Assembly: GCA_026874595.1 (NCBI GenBank)
Contig: CM049310.1
Location: 39,747,558 to 39,811,557, forward strand
Direction of reading: 5' to 3'
DNA from: Sipunculus nudus
Taxonomy: Eukaryota > Annelida > Sipuncula > Golfingiida > Sipunculidae
Length of the DNA: 64,000 bases
The translations under genes and the position numbers were made by a program. Positions 46,001 through 60,600 of this stretch are shown here, piece after piece; the stretch's first letter is position 1, and each line of letters begins with the position of its first letter. The notes beneath the pieces are model-generated. The model was not told the DNA's origin and ran no database searches. It worked only from the letters and a program-made list of their open reading frames with translations.

Positions 46001-48681
46001 ACTAAACGACTCCAGTTTGCCAGGTTTGCCAAAGGTATTCATACAACATAAATGTTCACAGTCACAACAGTACATGGGTCACAGCACAACAGTGCCTAAA
46101 ATAAAAATCACCTCTGCTGTACATGTATTCTTAATGCTATATATCATGATAAATGCATGCACATAATTTTGAGCATTTTCTCCAAATGTGATATTTTTAT
46201 AACCTTTTTAGTGCAGCATTGAAAGCGGATGATACTACATTAAACCATTGATAAATGAAGGCTTATCTACTGACACTGCATGTCAGAAATTAAAGATATA
46301 CAATATTTATGATACTGTAAACAAGGCATCAAGAGCTTTTGACCCAAGGTATAAAATAACAAAATGTTTGGTTCTGGATTCAGAAAAAAGCCACTCGCCA
46401 TCTGCCAGAGAATTATAAACAAAGGCACACTGTGGCTGGTAAAATTAAGAATCTTAAGGTCTGATATTAACTGACAATATAACCTTATGTTTAATACAAT
46501 ACCATGCTGAATTATCATTTGAAAATATAAACAACAACAGCATCTGTTATTACAGAACACTGAGTGCACATTTAAACCCCAAAAAATTCAAAGTAATGTG
46601 TATTCCTATGCACATTTTGATAGTTTATTGAGAGTGAAACTATTTTACAGATGACAAATGCATGTTTGTACTTTTTATCACAGAAGTACCAAACATGTTG
46701 AAAACTGATGGAAAATAGTTTATATCTTCTTGTTTATTCCTGTATAACAAAGTGCAGTATTCTTACAGTAAACAGTACCCATAATGAAAATCAACAACAT
46801 CTGGTGTTTTGGCTGGAAACTTAAGTATCCCATAAAATTGGTATAATGATTTGAATACCCTTTGAATATCATCTTACATCACACATTAAGGTGGTGAGAA
46901 TTAGTCTTCTATGCACAAACAGGTTTTTTTTTAAAGAAAATTATAACACTACATTGCATCAATACACATTTCTATGCACATGTGTCCATCTAGTAGAAAA
47001 GTATTTTCATTTTTCAGAATACAGTTCGAGTTGCTTGTAAGACACTTAAGCTTAACAAGAAATATTACTCTGAAATGTATATGCTGCCTACGGTATGATC
47101 TACACTTGGTGCAGAACAGCAGTGACTTTGAAAATAAATATGCTCCTAGCCAATGAACAAGTGAACCATAGGTCATGATGTTCAGCTGATGAGCTTAGCT
47201 GAATTGAGGGAGAGTCTGTGTCTGGACACTTTTAAATGCACACTCACAAGTAAAGAATAAATTATTCTATATAGATATACACTATAAAGACAAGGGACCC
47301 TTGAGGTGAGCATTACTGTTTAATTTGGCAAATGATCTGAATGAAAATACATGTTCTCTCAGAGTGCTGGATAGATTTCAAAGAGCCAAAGAAGAATAAA
47401 AAACACCTGCTTCAAGAATACTGAGGGGCATACAGCCAAAATATGTTTGTGTTCCATGAATAAAGCAGACATTAAGAGCCAAGCTTCATATTGTTACATG
47501 AAAGCAAAAGTAACAGATACCTGGTATCATTTAAAGTGGCCTGTGATGCTAGACTCCCAGATAATTTGTAAAAAATTGCTTTGGGCTCACATTTGGAAAT
47601 GTTATTGACTCTCACAAAATGTAACATTAGGTGGCCAGAAGCAGGGAGTTAAATAATATCTCTGCAGAAAGTCCTGCACAATGAATCTTGTGTTGTTTTC
47701 TATCAGTTGATGGAGGTCAGAGGTATGATAATGCTGTCCATGACATCATTACTGAGCAGTGTGCCAGACACTGACCTCTCTCATGATCATGTTGCTCTGG
47801 TGCAGGTAAGAACATAAGAATCAAGCAGAACTTGTACGACAGGTACAGGAAACTGAACTCCAGTGATGTTACATGCTTCAATTACATCTATTTATGCATG
47901 TAGACAGCAGTTGTTTTTTTTTGCTCCAGCTTTAAGACATTCAATTTTAGAAATTATGTAGTCCACCAACCCTCGTTTCTGCATCAAAAAGCCAGGGCTA
48001 TGGTTAAACCTATTTTAGTACTTTTTAACTAGTACTCAAAAATGGTTCATTATTTATCCTGAAAAGGTTGATTTATTATCCCTTATACAGACAGGTATAT
48101 GCAATTAAATGTTGCTGTATACAAAAGCCCAGGGGCTTGACACAGTCCAATAATCCAAGCAACAGAATTCTTTTGTGATACTGGCAAACAGCATGAACAA
48201 TTCAAAAGCATAAAATGTTTGTAAACTGAGGTTTCCGATTAAACGTTAAGCAAGAGAATTGCTTGCATGTACCTTTAGTGAATCATGGTTTAACACAAAG
48301 TTTTCTTTCAGTACAGCTTGCTGACTTAATTGAAATTAGTTGCAGATCTGTCACAAACCCTAACCTTAAGTGGATCATTAAACACCTTCAATCTCTAGAG
48401 AGGGAAGCACATGCAGTACATTGACATTTTCTCTCAAAACATGTCAACATTGTATCTTTGTTTATACCCTGTGAACCATCAAATTTTCATTTGGATGGTG
48501 TACGATTATGTTAACATTTCCTCGATTTTGGACCTGCTGATGAGCAAGCTTGTCCTGTTTATAAGTTTGCGCGGCGCCATTCCTGCAGGCCCTTTCTGCC
48601 AGCAGTACCCCTGTTGGCCTTTAACCTTCAGGAGATGTAGGTTGTGTGCGTTGACTTAGCCTATCAACTTATCCTGAGATG
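43071..48681. other. Intergenic between converging RABEPK and COP1; includes the COP1 3' UTR
   Basis: No gene is supported. The right end is expected to be COP1 3' UTR on the minus strand; TTTATT (minus-strand AATAAA) near 48051 is one candidate signal. A Cys-rich minus-strand frame at 43349-43606 and a frame at 44234-44512 have no recognisable domains. A strong hairpin lies at 44998-45073. Confidence 0.4.
44998..45073. repeat. Perfect 31-bp inverted repeat with 14-nt loop
   Basis: Positions 44998-45028 and 45043-45073 are exact reverse complements (TGTCATATCCTGTTACATGT and onward). The sequence would fold into a 76-nt hairpin without a single mismatch. Perfect pairing suggests a recent fold-back or MITE remnant; a small-RNA precursor is a less likely alternative, because animal miRNA stems normally contain mismatches. 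Confidence 0.85.
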
Positions 48682-51600
48682 TTAAACTAATTCTAGCACC
48701 TGAAAGAGAAAGTAAACATATTATATTGTCAGAGTATCACAGATTCACTGAAGAATATCCTGGAGAGAAACTTGGGACACAAACATATATTACTATCTTT
48801 TATAAACTTACTGGTGTCAATTACCCATATTAATTACACAAGCCACTGGTAAAGCCAAACATAATAATATTTTGTAGCATGATCAATCTGACCAAGAGAA
48901 TGAAATTCTATAAGCAATGAAAGGCTATTAGTATTAAGCACTTTAAAATTAATCTATGATTAAAATTCAAACACAGGCAAGAATAATCAGTGTTCTACAC
49001 CGAGTTACAATAAATATGTATATAGAATACTCCCTTAACAATACATGTAATTATGTGGGGGCTTTACTGATTACCTGAAGAAGCAAGAACACTGTATTAT
49101 AATGTGGACTTCACATTCATAAACCAATTACTGTACTATATCAGCTAATAGTAAATCACCATTGATGATTATTATAATTGAGAAACATGTATGCAAACCT
49201 TGATTGTGCCTTGACTGTTTGCTGCAAGTAACACATTGGATCCCTGCAATAAGTAAAGTAAATATAAAATACTGATCAATAAGACTGAAGTTTTAAGCTT
49301 ACAGCCCATGCCCATGATACTCAGCTGTATTTGCCATGGAATATGAAAATTACAGACTACATATCCATAAAGACTGAAACAGATACGGTCGGAGTTAACC
49401 CTAAATTAGCTCCGATTTCAATTATGGATAAAGTTAAAAGTGAACTAAGAGACAGTGTAATTTTAAATTTAAATCAATGCACAGAAATGACTTCACATGA
49501 CAACAATGATTCAAGTGCACAAATTTGTATCTGTTAAAAATTGCTGATAGTAAATTACTTCCCTTGCCTGTTGGTAAAGCATTGATTATACTTGGTTCAA
49601 AGAAATGCCAGACAGGCAGGTATTTTAGAACATTTATGACCATGTCTTTTATTTTTGTATGCAGCATTAAAATTGATGTTACTCACTGGTCGCCAGCACA
49701 CAGCACTGACAAATTCATTTGTGTCTTCTTCTTTTTTATCCTTTTCCTACAATTATCAGAAGTACAGGCAACAATCACATGAACATTCCCTAAATGTAGC
49801 TGTCTTTGATGAAATATATATGTCTTCAAATTGGACTTAATTATATCCTCCTTGTATGCATATATATATGTGTCTAATCATACATTAAACTATACTGGTT
49901 TTGAATTTATTAAGTTCTGAATCTCATTACTTTTAAATTGTTTTAATCTTATTTAAATAGCCTATCACTTATCTTGGAATCCATAGTGCCAGTGTGTTCA
50001 ATATGTATACAGTATATGATATTTATGACTCACCAGTACACTCCGAACAGTGTCAAACTTGAAGGTCATAAGCTGTTTAGACAGGCCTTTGTAGTATACA
50101 TATAATGAGTTATTTTCACTACCTGAAAAAAAAAAGAAAATCACTTGTGTACATGAAGGTACTGGGTGGATATTTGAAAGCCATGATATTATTTACCATC
50201 ATTTCTAATTTATTAGTTAGTGGATATTTTTTCATTAATAACACCTGCACAATGAACACTGTGTGAAAATGAAATTAAATATCAACTAACACATAATTAT
50301 TATAAAAATAACATTAACAGATTCTGTGGAAAAAGTTCACTTGAGTAGATTATAAAATTGTGAATTCAAATATTTAAACACAGCTTTCAGAAATTTGTTC
50401 ACTTCTGAAATAAGTACTCCTTACTAGAATGCTGTTATACTTGGTCATTCATCTGCTTGTGCCATGCATAACAAATCAAATTATACACAGAGAAGGAAGA
50501 CAACTTACCACATGCAATGTAGTCACCATCTGTCGCGAGACCAACAAAGTTCTTCTCATTAGAATGACCACGGAATGTCCGTAGACAGTGAGGTTTGTTG
50601 ACATTCCACAGTTTCAACTGACTGTCTGTGGACCTGTGGGTAACAGAGAGATAATGATCAGAGACAGGCTGATTTTGCCTTTTCTCTGCATGCAATTTAA
50701 AAGTGTCTATAATTATCTGAGACAAGACTGGTTTTGCCTTTTCTCAGCATACAACTGAAAAAGTTCTTTAAGACTAAATACTTACTGATCAGCTCGGAGT
50801 TAAATTCATGAACAATTAAACTTTGTCACATGCTAACCATATTACACATGATGGTGAACTCATATAAACAAAGATGTTACAGACTGCATTCCAAGATTGT
50901 GAAACAGGGCTTCAAAGGACCAAGAAAGATTAGCAGTCTTTCCCAAAATGCTGAACAAGGTGGGGTGTAATCAATGATTAAGATATTTTTTTCAAATATT
51001 TCATTAAGTTCGTAATTCACAGATTATTTTTATGCTTACAAGTTCCATAATATTCCAAATTTTTAAAAACAAAATAAAACAGTGATAATGATATCCATCC
51101 CTGTAACTTAGTAATTTAAAGAAATTTGATAATTCTTGCTATTCTGTAACAAAAAGTTTTGTTATTGGTAAACTGTCTTACGCTGAGACAACTTCACTGG
51201 AGCTGACAAACTTGGCATATGATACAGCTTTTCTGTGTCCTTTAAACACCATAACTGCAGCCTTTGGGTTTCTAAGATCATAGTAGTGTACACAGTGATC
51301 TGGAATGATAAAACATGACAGTGAATATTCAAGTATGAAGCAGACACAGAGTTACCCATTATGTGGACTGGATACAATATGAGCTGACAAGTATTAAATT
51401 TATGAATTAGACATGAAATTTTATTGATTCAACAATTTCCAGAACACCATCTGATAATACTTAAAGCTAGACTTGGTCTGATCCATAGTCTGATGGTAAA
51501 AGGACAGTTTAGTGGATCAGACCATGTTTAAAATTCTATTACAAAATCGATGCCATATATTTTAACATAAATCATATATATGTTTCATTAGATGATTCTC

Positions 51601-54600
51601 TAGTTAGTCTGTTTATACAAATTGATGAAAATAAAAGCAAAATCATACACAAATAGTTTGATCTGAAATCATACTGTGTAACACCTAGTGATCCACATGA
51701 AAGCTCCATCTGATGACACAGAAATAATAAAAAAAAGTTGTCAGACTTCAGGATTCACAATACCAGATAACTAATGTTTACCATAAAAAGACTCACTCAT
51801 TAACAGGTAACCCTACCTGCAGATCCAAATGCTAGATGGAACTTGCTCTCTGGGTTGAATTTGACACAACACACATTGGCCTTTGCTTCTATACTGGCAA
51901 CTGAGTGTTCCATGTTAGTGTACCACAACTTTACTGGAAGAAAGAGGACACCACATACCATGACTAGGTGCACATCTACATAAGTTCAACCTCGAATGCA
52001 CTAAGGCATCAGTCAGCAGTCAATGGACAGAAAAAGAAGAATACAGTACAAGAACTTACCATGTTAAATTAATTTAAACTAACATACATTCTCAGTGTCA
52101 AAGGTGAGCAATCAAGGTTCAACACAGGTTTGTTTGATTGGTGTTGAAGTAATAAAAAGATTAAAGGACCTATACTCTAAAATTTTATATTTGACTGATG
52201 GAGTTCAATTATTATACAAGGTTTCCACTGAAGTTATTACTTTGTGAAAACCTTTAATTTTGGTGTTCTATATTAGTAAATTGAATGTGCTGCGCAAAAT
52301 CTTGTCTGAATTAATGTACATAAGGTTAAACAAGTTCAAATTTCTCTTACAAACTAGAATACGGGTAGTCGACAAGCGACTACGTGTATCCGCCAAAATC
52401 AAAGAAGGATGGATGAAATGAGGCATGGATTGAGTGGCAAGGGGAAATAGAGTTAGATGTATTACATATTAGAATGGATCTCTGCCACATAAACATGATT
52501 GTAGGTGGCGCCACCTGTTATTTGTACGAGAAACTATCCAAGATGTATAAACATGCAAAATTTCATGTGGAAAAGTCAAACCACTGCAGAGATATGAATG
52601 ATTTTATCCCACAGCAGACAAACAGATGGACACTGAGCAAAAATGGCTGCAGGTGGTGCCACCATTTTTGTGTATGTTATAAAGCTATCCAAGGGCTACA
52701 TTTGTGCAAATTTTTTTTCCCTGATTGGTCAAACAAGTCCGGAGATATAAGCATTAAAGTCTAGAGCGTGAATGTGAATGTAGGTGGTGCCACCTGTCAT
52801 AAAATCAAGAAAGCTATGCGGGATGTATACGCATGCCGAATTTCAGGTAATTTGGTCAAACCACTGCAGAGATATGAGAGATTTTAATCTAAGGCAGACA
52901 AACAGATGGACGCTGTGCAAAAATGGTTGCAGGTGGCGCCACCATTTTTGGTGTATGTTATAAAGCTATCCCAGGGCTACATTTGTGTAAAATTTTTTTC
53001 CTGATCGTTCAAACATTTCCAGAGGTATGAGGGTTTTTGTGTGGAAACAGATGCACAAATGGACGCTGGGCAGAGAGGAAAGGTCAGAGGTCAAGGTCAC
53101 TTGGTTAGGCACCAGTTCACATGTGACTTGATAATTTGTGTAAGTTTCGGAAAATTCCGTATAGTAGTCTCAGAGGAGTTCTCCGGAAACGAACACGGCG
53201 GCGGCAGAACCCGGTCAAAAACATAGTATCCGCAAAACTTTGTTTTGGCGGATACAATAAACAACTATAAATCATATGCAGTTCTGTTTATCCAATATAA
53301 ATATGGATCTCAGAGTTACAGGTAAGACCATTTTTTAATATTCATTTGAATTGTAAAACATTTATATATATATATAATATATATATATATATGTTTTACA
53401 ATTCAAATAATTTTTTGTCCCCATCTCCAACCCCCTGGAGACATCCAGATGTTCTACTTAATTTCAAAACACACCACCTACCTTTTGAGTCATCAGATCC
53501 TGAGGCTAATAGTTTAGGATCCATTTTGTTGAAATCTAGACTCCAGCACCTTTTTTCATGTTCCTGAAATATAGATGAATAAATATTAATAATTTACAGA
53601 GAATATTAGTAAAGATCAGAAACATATCCTTGTTGTTGGTAAAAAATTCTATTTTTTTTTCTAACCAGAACAGAATGGCAACAGTTTGCCATTGGTTGAG
53701 CTAGCCTCGAGTATGATGCTTATAATTTTCATTTGTTTAATACAAATGAACCAAATGTGCTTAAGCACAAATTCAGATATAAAGTCATTTGTATTTCTCT
53801 TGAAAAAATAGTCTGAAATCATGAATGTAGGGCCCAGTCAGTGCTCTACAACACATAATTACACAATTTTCACTAAGTGCATGTTGTCAACTTAAGCATT
53901 ACAGAAAGTTCGGACACATCAAGCCATCTACAGGTTACAGTCACATGCCAGTCCCATGCCCAATATGTCTGCAATACATAGTGATGATAGCTGCCCGGTT
54001 TCCTGGGATATTTGCAAATAAAAGTTTTAACTATGGGTAAAACATGAAAAAATGTGAAACTATTATATTTGCAATGAACCTATTTTGAAAATGAATAATT
54101 TATTTTTAAATCTCCTTTTTCCAATAAACTTTAAGCTATGAGTTGACACCTACTGTTAAGATGAACTCACTTACATGCACAAAGCACAACATAAACTTCA
54201 GCCAAAAAATAATGGAGAAGCATAATTTTCTGGGTTTTTTTTAATAAATTTGTATAAATTAGCAAAATTAATTAATTTCAAATTCATGTTCACAAGATTT
54301 TAAGGCCATACCTAGCACTATCATATAAAACAAACAAAAATCAAAATTGTAGGATTTAAAGGAGAAGAGGCATTTTGATAACTGTAGACAGATGATGGAC
54401 TGACCAATAGATGGATGGCCATACAGACTATGCCCCACCATGGCATAAACTCATAGGGCCAACTGCCAGATAAGCTGATAAAACATGTTACTGTACCAGT
54501 AGAGCAAGATAATGTGCCAGCAACAGCACTGGTATCTTTTTTACACCCCATCAGTATCTGCTGTATGTTTACTGTATGCCACTACAATATTCCAGCCCAG

Positions 54601-57600
54601 CTCAAACAACATATAAACACCTGACTGTTAAACACCCCACCAGACAGTTCACAGCTGTTGGTGTTAATGTAAATGTCTGGAAAGCCTCTGAAAAAAAAGA
54701 ATGATTGTCCCAGTGGCCTACTTTCAGTGACATATTACTAAAATTATGTTGTAAGGTTCTTTGGTATAGCAAACAGAGAGCTTCTCTTCCTAGGAAAAAC
54801 ACTGGCCTTTGAAAAGTAGATCTACCATGATTTACGTTTCACATTTAGGTATAGGGAATTTGTAACTCTTATTTTAGAGCAAATGCATAACTTACACAGT
54901 TATCTATTATTAGCAAATAAACTTCAGCCTGATATAACATGTTGAGTAAAATGTCAATTACAATTTTGTAGTGCTCTATTTAACATACTGGTCAGATGAT
55001 AAAACCAAGTTAATAATACACCTTAACATCAGCAACAGAACTGGAACTATTTTCCTTGCAGATCCCATCCATCTTTTCTATCAGTACATCACAATTATGA
55101 AGAATAGAGCAAACAATACTATTTGCTTGGTCAGTTAATCATTTGTCCCTCAACATATACAGCAATCACTTGTTTTGAGTATCATGAAAGGTACTTATTC
55201 AGAACATGCTTATCATTTCTGTAACATTGTTTAGAATGTTTAACAATGGAAAAGAATTTGTGCTTTACTGAAAATTTCAGAATTTGATAAAATTCTAATT
55301 ATTAGCTACATATAATGATGGCTTGATATGATTAACTCATTACACTTTATCATATCTTTTAGAAACTATATACACATGAGGGTTTATACATGAAAGCTCA
55401 TCTTCACCTGATATACTTTTGTCTTAACACCAACAAAAGCATCCCACAGGGTGACTGTGCCTTCGTAGTCAGAGCTGGCCAGCATGTTCTTGTGATAAGA
55501 ACTCCAGATAATTGAGCTGGAACAGAATAAACCCAACTTTATGGTGCATCCAGCATAATTAAGGCACCATCAATGCTTAAGAAAAATACCATGTTCAAAG
55601 GTGTTACATTATCAGACAGAATTTTAAAATAACATTTCAACCTCAACAAGTCACTGAATAGACAGTAACATTTCCAACACATGAACACTTCAGTAAGCAG
55701 GTTTTATAATATCAGTAAATGTTTAAGTAGCTGCAGCTTATGGCAAGACAAGAAGGGTATGTTGTTTAGCTCGGTTGAGTCAACAACATGCTTCTTTATA
55801 AACAGGTACCATAAAAATTTATGCATTACTAATAATTTCCTGAAATGTCTGATAACTGTTATTTGACCAAACAACATATATAATATATATCATGTTATTA
55901 AGTCCCACTGTGCTCTTTATGCCATTAATGCACAACTGATAAAGTATGTGGTTGTCTACTCTATTACTATTATTATTATTTATTATTGTTATTATTTTTC
56001 TATAATTAAGGGTGACTCTCACCTAATTTTAGAACTGCAGGCCATCTCATTCACAGGGTAATGGACGTCTACTGCTTCTCGTATCACTGTACCATACTCA
56101 AACACTTTTATTTTCTTTGTTACTCCCGCTATTGCAAAATAATCACAGTCTCTGTCAAATTCAATACTGAAACGAGAGAGAGAGAAGAATGTCAAACATC
56201 CTCACTCACATTCAATACCTATGACAGAAATGTCATACAGAACATAATGTAAACCATTTTGAAAGGGCTGCCAAACCCTTTATCAAGGAACCATCGATAC
56301 CTGAGACAAAAGCTGAAAATACATATTTGAATATGTAGTACTACATACCACTTCCAACAGGACCCTAAACACAAAGTCTGTGGTTTTCACACATATTATA
56401 AGATCTCTGGTAATGTCGCAAACAGAGTTCTTACATCCTGTTGGCTGAGATCCAACAATGAACTTGACATTTTGGAATTCATGGCTAAGCACATATAAAT
56501 GTTTTACAACATAGGTCAGTTTTCATTCATTTATACGACACTTCATGACTTGGCTGAACAAACATAATATGTATTGCCAGACTTAGAGAATCAGATTACT
56601 CTCATCCAGTGACAATTGTTTTATCATGCAATAAGGTGTATGTTTCTGTAATGACAGGGAAGGTGTAAGACCAAAATGTGCTTTGTTTTTTTCCTGTCAT
56701 TCTCTGGCTTATCAGAACAAATATGGAATCTACAGTGTTAACAGAATCTCTTAATTCATTATGCAACAACTTCCTTCAATCTCATTCAACATACAGCACT
56801 CCCTACTGGACCATTTCTAGATTTACTTAAATTAACATTTACAAAATACTTATTTTGCATGAGTCATACATATATTATCTCCATCAGACAGTAACCATTA
56901 CAGTCCTAGGCCTTAAATCCCTGTTTATCATTATAAATGACAAATTATATACCGGTAACACTCCCTGAGATAATACCAACCTTGACACAATACTAGATGT
57001 ATTGTATATATCACTGGCATAGCTGAGGGTGGCAAGAGGGCGGAAGGTGCTGAATCGGGTAAATTTGGACAGGCTCTCTGTGAACTCATCCAGCCCTTCC
57101 CCAGAGCATGGCTTCTCTGTCAAGAAAGGGAAACATAACTAACTCAAGTCTAATTTCATAACTATATGTCTATCTTTCTACAAGTTTTTGGAAAAGCTAT
57201 ATTTTTCAAAATTATGAAGGGATTAAAAAAACAATTTTATGGACAGGTAGGTAATGAGGCAACAAGCAACTGATTAAACATCTGCCACATGATACAAAAA
57301 CATTAATGATTAGTTTTCTCTGTTTATTGGTTGTGTACATGTCTAAAAAGATGTTACAATACATTTCACTGAAATTTGTTGAGTGGAGAAACTAAAGACA
57401 GGGGAACCTTAATTCAGTTTTATAAATGATTCTGACACATGCATGAGGCACAGATTGAGGTAAGAACCCAACCCAAACTCCCCGCTTCCTGATGCAGCTT
57501 ATTTTTAAATTCTGGTCAGACTGCCCGCATGCTACAGTAGTTTTATTTTACATGAACAAGTGGTAGGGGTGTACCATATTCAACAAAAAAATCATTATTA

Positions 57601-60600
57601 CAGACAAATTTCTGAAACACTAGTTGAGAATTGGGAATCAACATAATTATGATAACTGATCAACAAATCTGCAACTGCCTTATATAAATGGTGTTAAACA
57701 GAAAATGACAGAAACAATCATTTCTTGACTTGTATAATATTATTAAGTGGTAAACTAAGCAAAAAAAACTTCCAGTTTATTTGACACTATACATTTGTTG
57801 ATAAAAGAATCTGTGCATTTATTATTTTCGGGAAACAATGCAGTCATCCATGTAATATACATTCATTTATTACCTCATGTATATGAAAGTATAATTGCAG
57901 TTTTTAAATAATACAAATAACACCAGTTAAAGTAACATCAGCGAAGCTGTTAACATAGATGTTTGTATATTAATTGTGATTATGCATACTTGAATAAGTT
58001 TACAGATATAGAATTACCTGCAGGTTGGGCTGACGAAGAGGCACTACTGGAGGCTACATCTCGTTCTCGTATTGAAAAATAACACTGCTCTAAATCGTCA
58101 AAATGCTGATTGATCTTTTTCCTCCTAGATGCCATTGTTGTGTACAACCACTGTTTACCCGCCTGTAATAAACGTATTACAGAGGTGTATCAAAAACCGC
58201 TTACACTTACTGGTGCCTTAACTGAGCATCAGTACCATCAAGTGATCATGATTTAGCCTACACTTTTCTTTCTGCTTTCTGTTTAACATTACACTAACCG
58301 AGACATTACTAAACATCTGTTTGCCGATCTTCTCACAGTGATATATAATGGGAATTTACAGTATGTGTATCTCTAATGCGATAATTTGTTTCACAGAATG
58401 TGGTTTTATAATTATAAAACATAACAGATGTGCTTGTGCACATTTCAGTTGCTGTGACAGCCTTGTGCTCATACAAAATAAATAATAGAAAAAATATCCA
58501 GTATGGGATCAGTTATCATGTTTTTGATCTGACCTCCATTTAATATTTTATTATTTCTGTCAATCAATCTGGTCATTTGTATATCTTTACTGTATGATGA
58601 AGAGTACTAAAACTGAGAACAGAGCATGGTCCATAAAACATCCAGTGTCCAGTGAAAGAGGCCAAATGCTTTGGTGTTCATACAGAAAAGGTAATTTCCC
58701 TGGCTTCTTTGCATTGTAAGAAGCAAATAGGTACAACCTGGCCCAGACAACATATTAATTCTTAGGAAAAAAATCTAAATTGAACTGACAGCCTTAGAAA
58801 CAATGGCAGATGTAATCTTCAAATCTGATTTGCTCTGTAATGCTTTATGAATATTTGGTGTCATGTTTTTATACTTGCCAAGTTACTCTCCTGATGAATA
58901 CATATGTTAGTTCAACCAACTGTATGACAAGTGTGCATTTTGTATAAAATACTTACAGATCTACTGCTGTTAAAGCCCTCATGACAGGCTGATTCTGTTG
59001 AGTTTATTGTTGGGTCTACTCCATTGGGGATGGGTCCATTTTCCTGAAAATGAATGACAATTAAAACCCCATTTAAATGTATCTTAGGAATCACTGAGAA
59101 ACTAACATTTGTCTGTACTGATATAATGGTCTCTATCCTTCATTACTGGAATATAGACACAGTTTATTTAACCATATCAACACAGAGCTAACAAATGAAA
59201 AGGAAATAAAGATAAAGTGTTCCACATGTAACCAGCTTATCTAACTCCTTATAGTTTGCCTTCAATAGGAAAATACACAAAATTCTCAAACGAACCCTTT
59301 CCATCAAAATTTGAGCAATCTGATAAAAAGCTATGTTCTTCAATTTCACAGCAGCAACTGCCAATTTATGGTCACAAATTTAAATAACTTACATAATGTC
59401 ATTGTTATGTCAAAACAACAACACTTTTCTCTCCTTTTAACTCCATCTTAAATTAGCTTATTGAAACAATGGACTGCAAACTTACCACAGGGAAATTATA
59501 TTTGTTTGATCCAAGTCTTGCCTTTAAAAAAGAAAGGTGGAAAAAGTAGGTTTAAATCTATGATATATCTAACATCAGCGAGTAAATTTATAATATCAAT
59601 AAAATATATGTTTATTAAATGAGGAGGATTATGTCACATCCTGTATCAGCCATCATTTCCTTATTTTTATAGCTTTAAGAAGGAAGTAATTACATATTAT
59701 GTTAAACTAATACAACATGCACAGTAAACCCACATGATACAAAAATAATAAGTGTTGGTAGCTGGCAAACGAATGTGAATAACCACACAATCCCTGTATT
59801 ACAGGAAACATAGAATGAAATCATTTTTGCACAAGTTTGCTGCTGCCCTCACTGGCAATCAGAAGTCCTTTTTATCAACCAAAAGGGTGTAAAGGTTGCA
59901 TGATTAAGATGGTGTAATATGCAGCCATTTAATAAGTTCACTTTCTTGTATGAAAGATTCATAATACTTTAAATTTATCAGAATAATATACAAATGTTAA
60001 AAACAAGATCTTTTCCTGAGATCTCCCTAGCTTGGTTTGTATGTTAGGAAAATCCTCAGGTTTCATGGTCTAACTGGGTGGCCCAACAGCACAGCAGCCT
60101 TACTGAAACTGAACTCAGTTACTTAACCAAAGTCTGTTTCTGTGTCATTAGAATATGATGAGTATGTATCCTACCTCCACTTGGGCCAGGTCTTCTTCAA
60201 GTACTTTTACTTGTTTTGCCAACTGGTTAAGTTGCTGTAAATAAGAAAACAAAACATGTGAACTTGGACATATTTGGAGTGTATGATCAGACAATGTCAC
60301 AGATGTCATATTTGCCATACTCATTGACCTATATGGGTCATGACTAGAATGCCTCAACAACTAAAAATTAAATTGAAAAATTAAAATTAGAATATCAAAC
60401 TGTATGTTGTTAATAAAATGATATCTTTCATTACAGATGATATGTCACTCAGTTAATATGTCAATAACATGTCCCATCATCTCTTATGAAGTATCCAATA
60501 TTATGTGTAAAGTGGTATCAATGACACAAGTTTAAAATACAGGGAATTTTCTAAAGCCTACATTTATTATCAATTTAACTAGTAGTAGTTTAGTACTCCA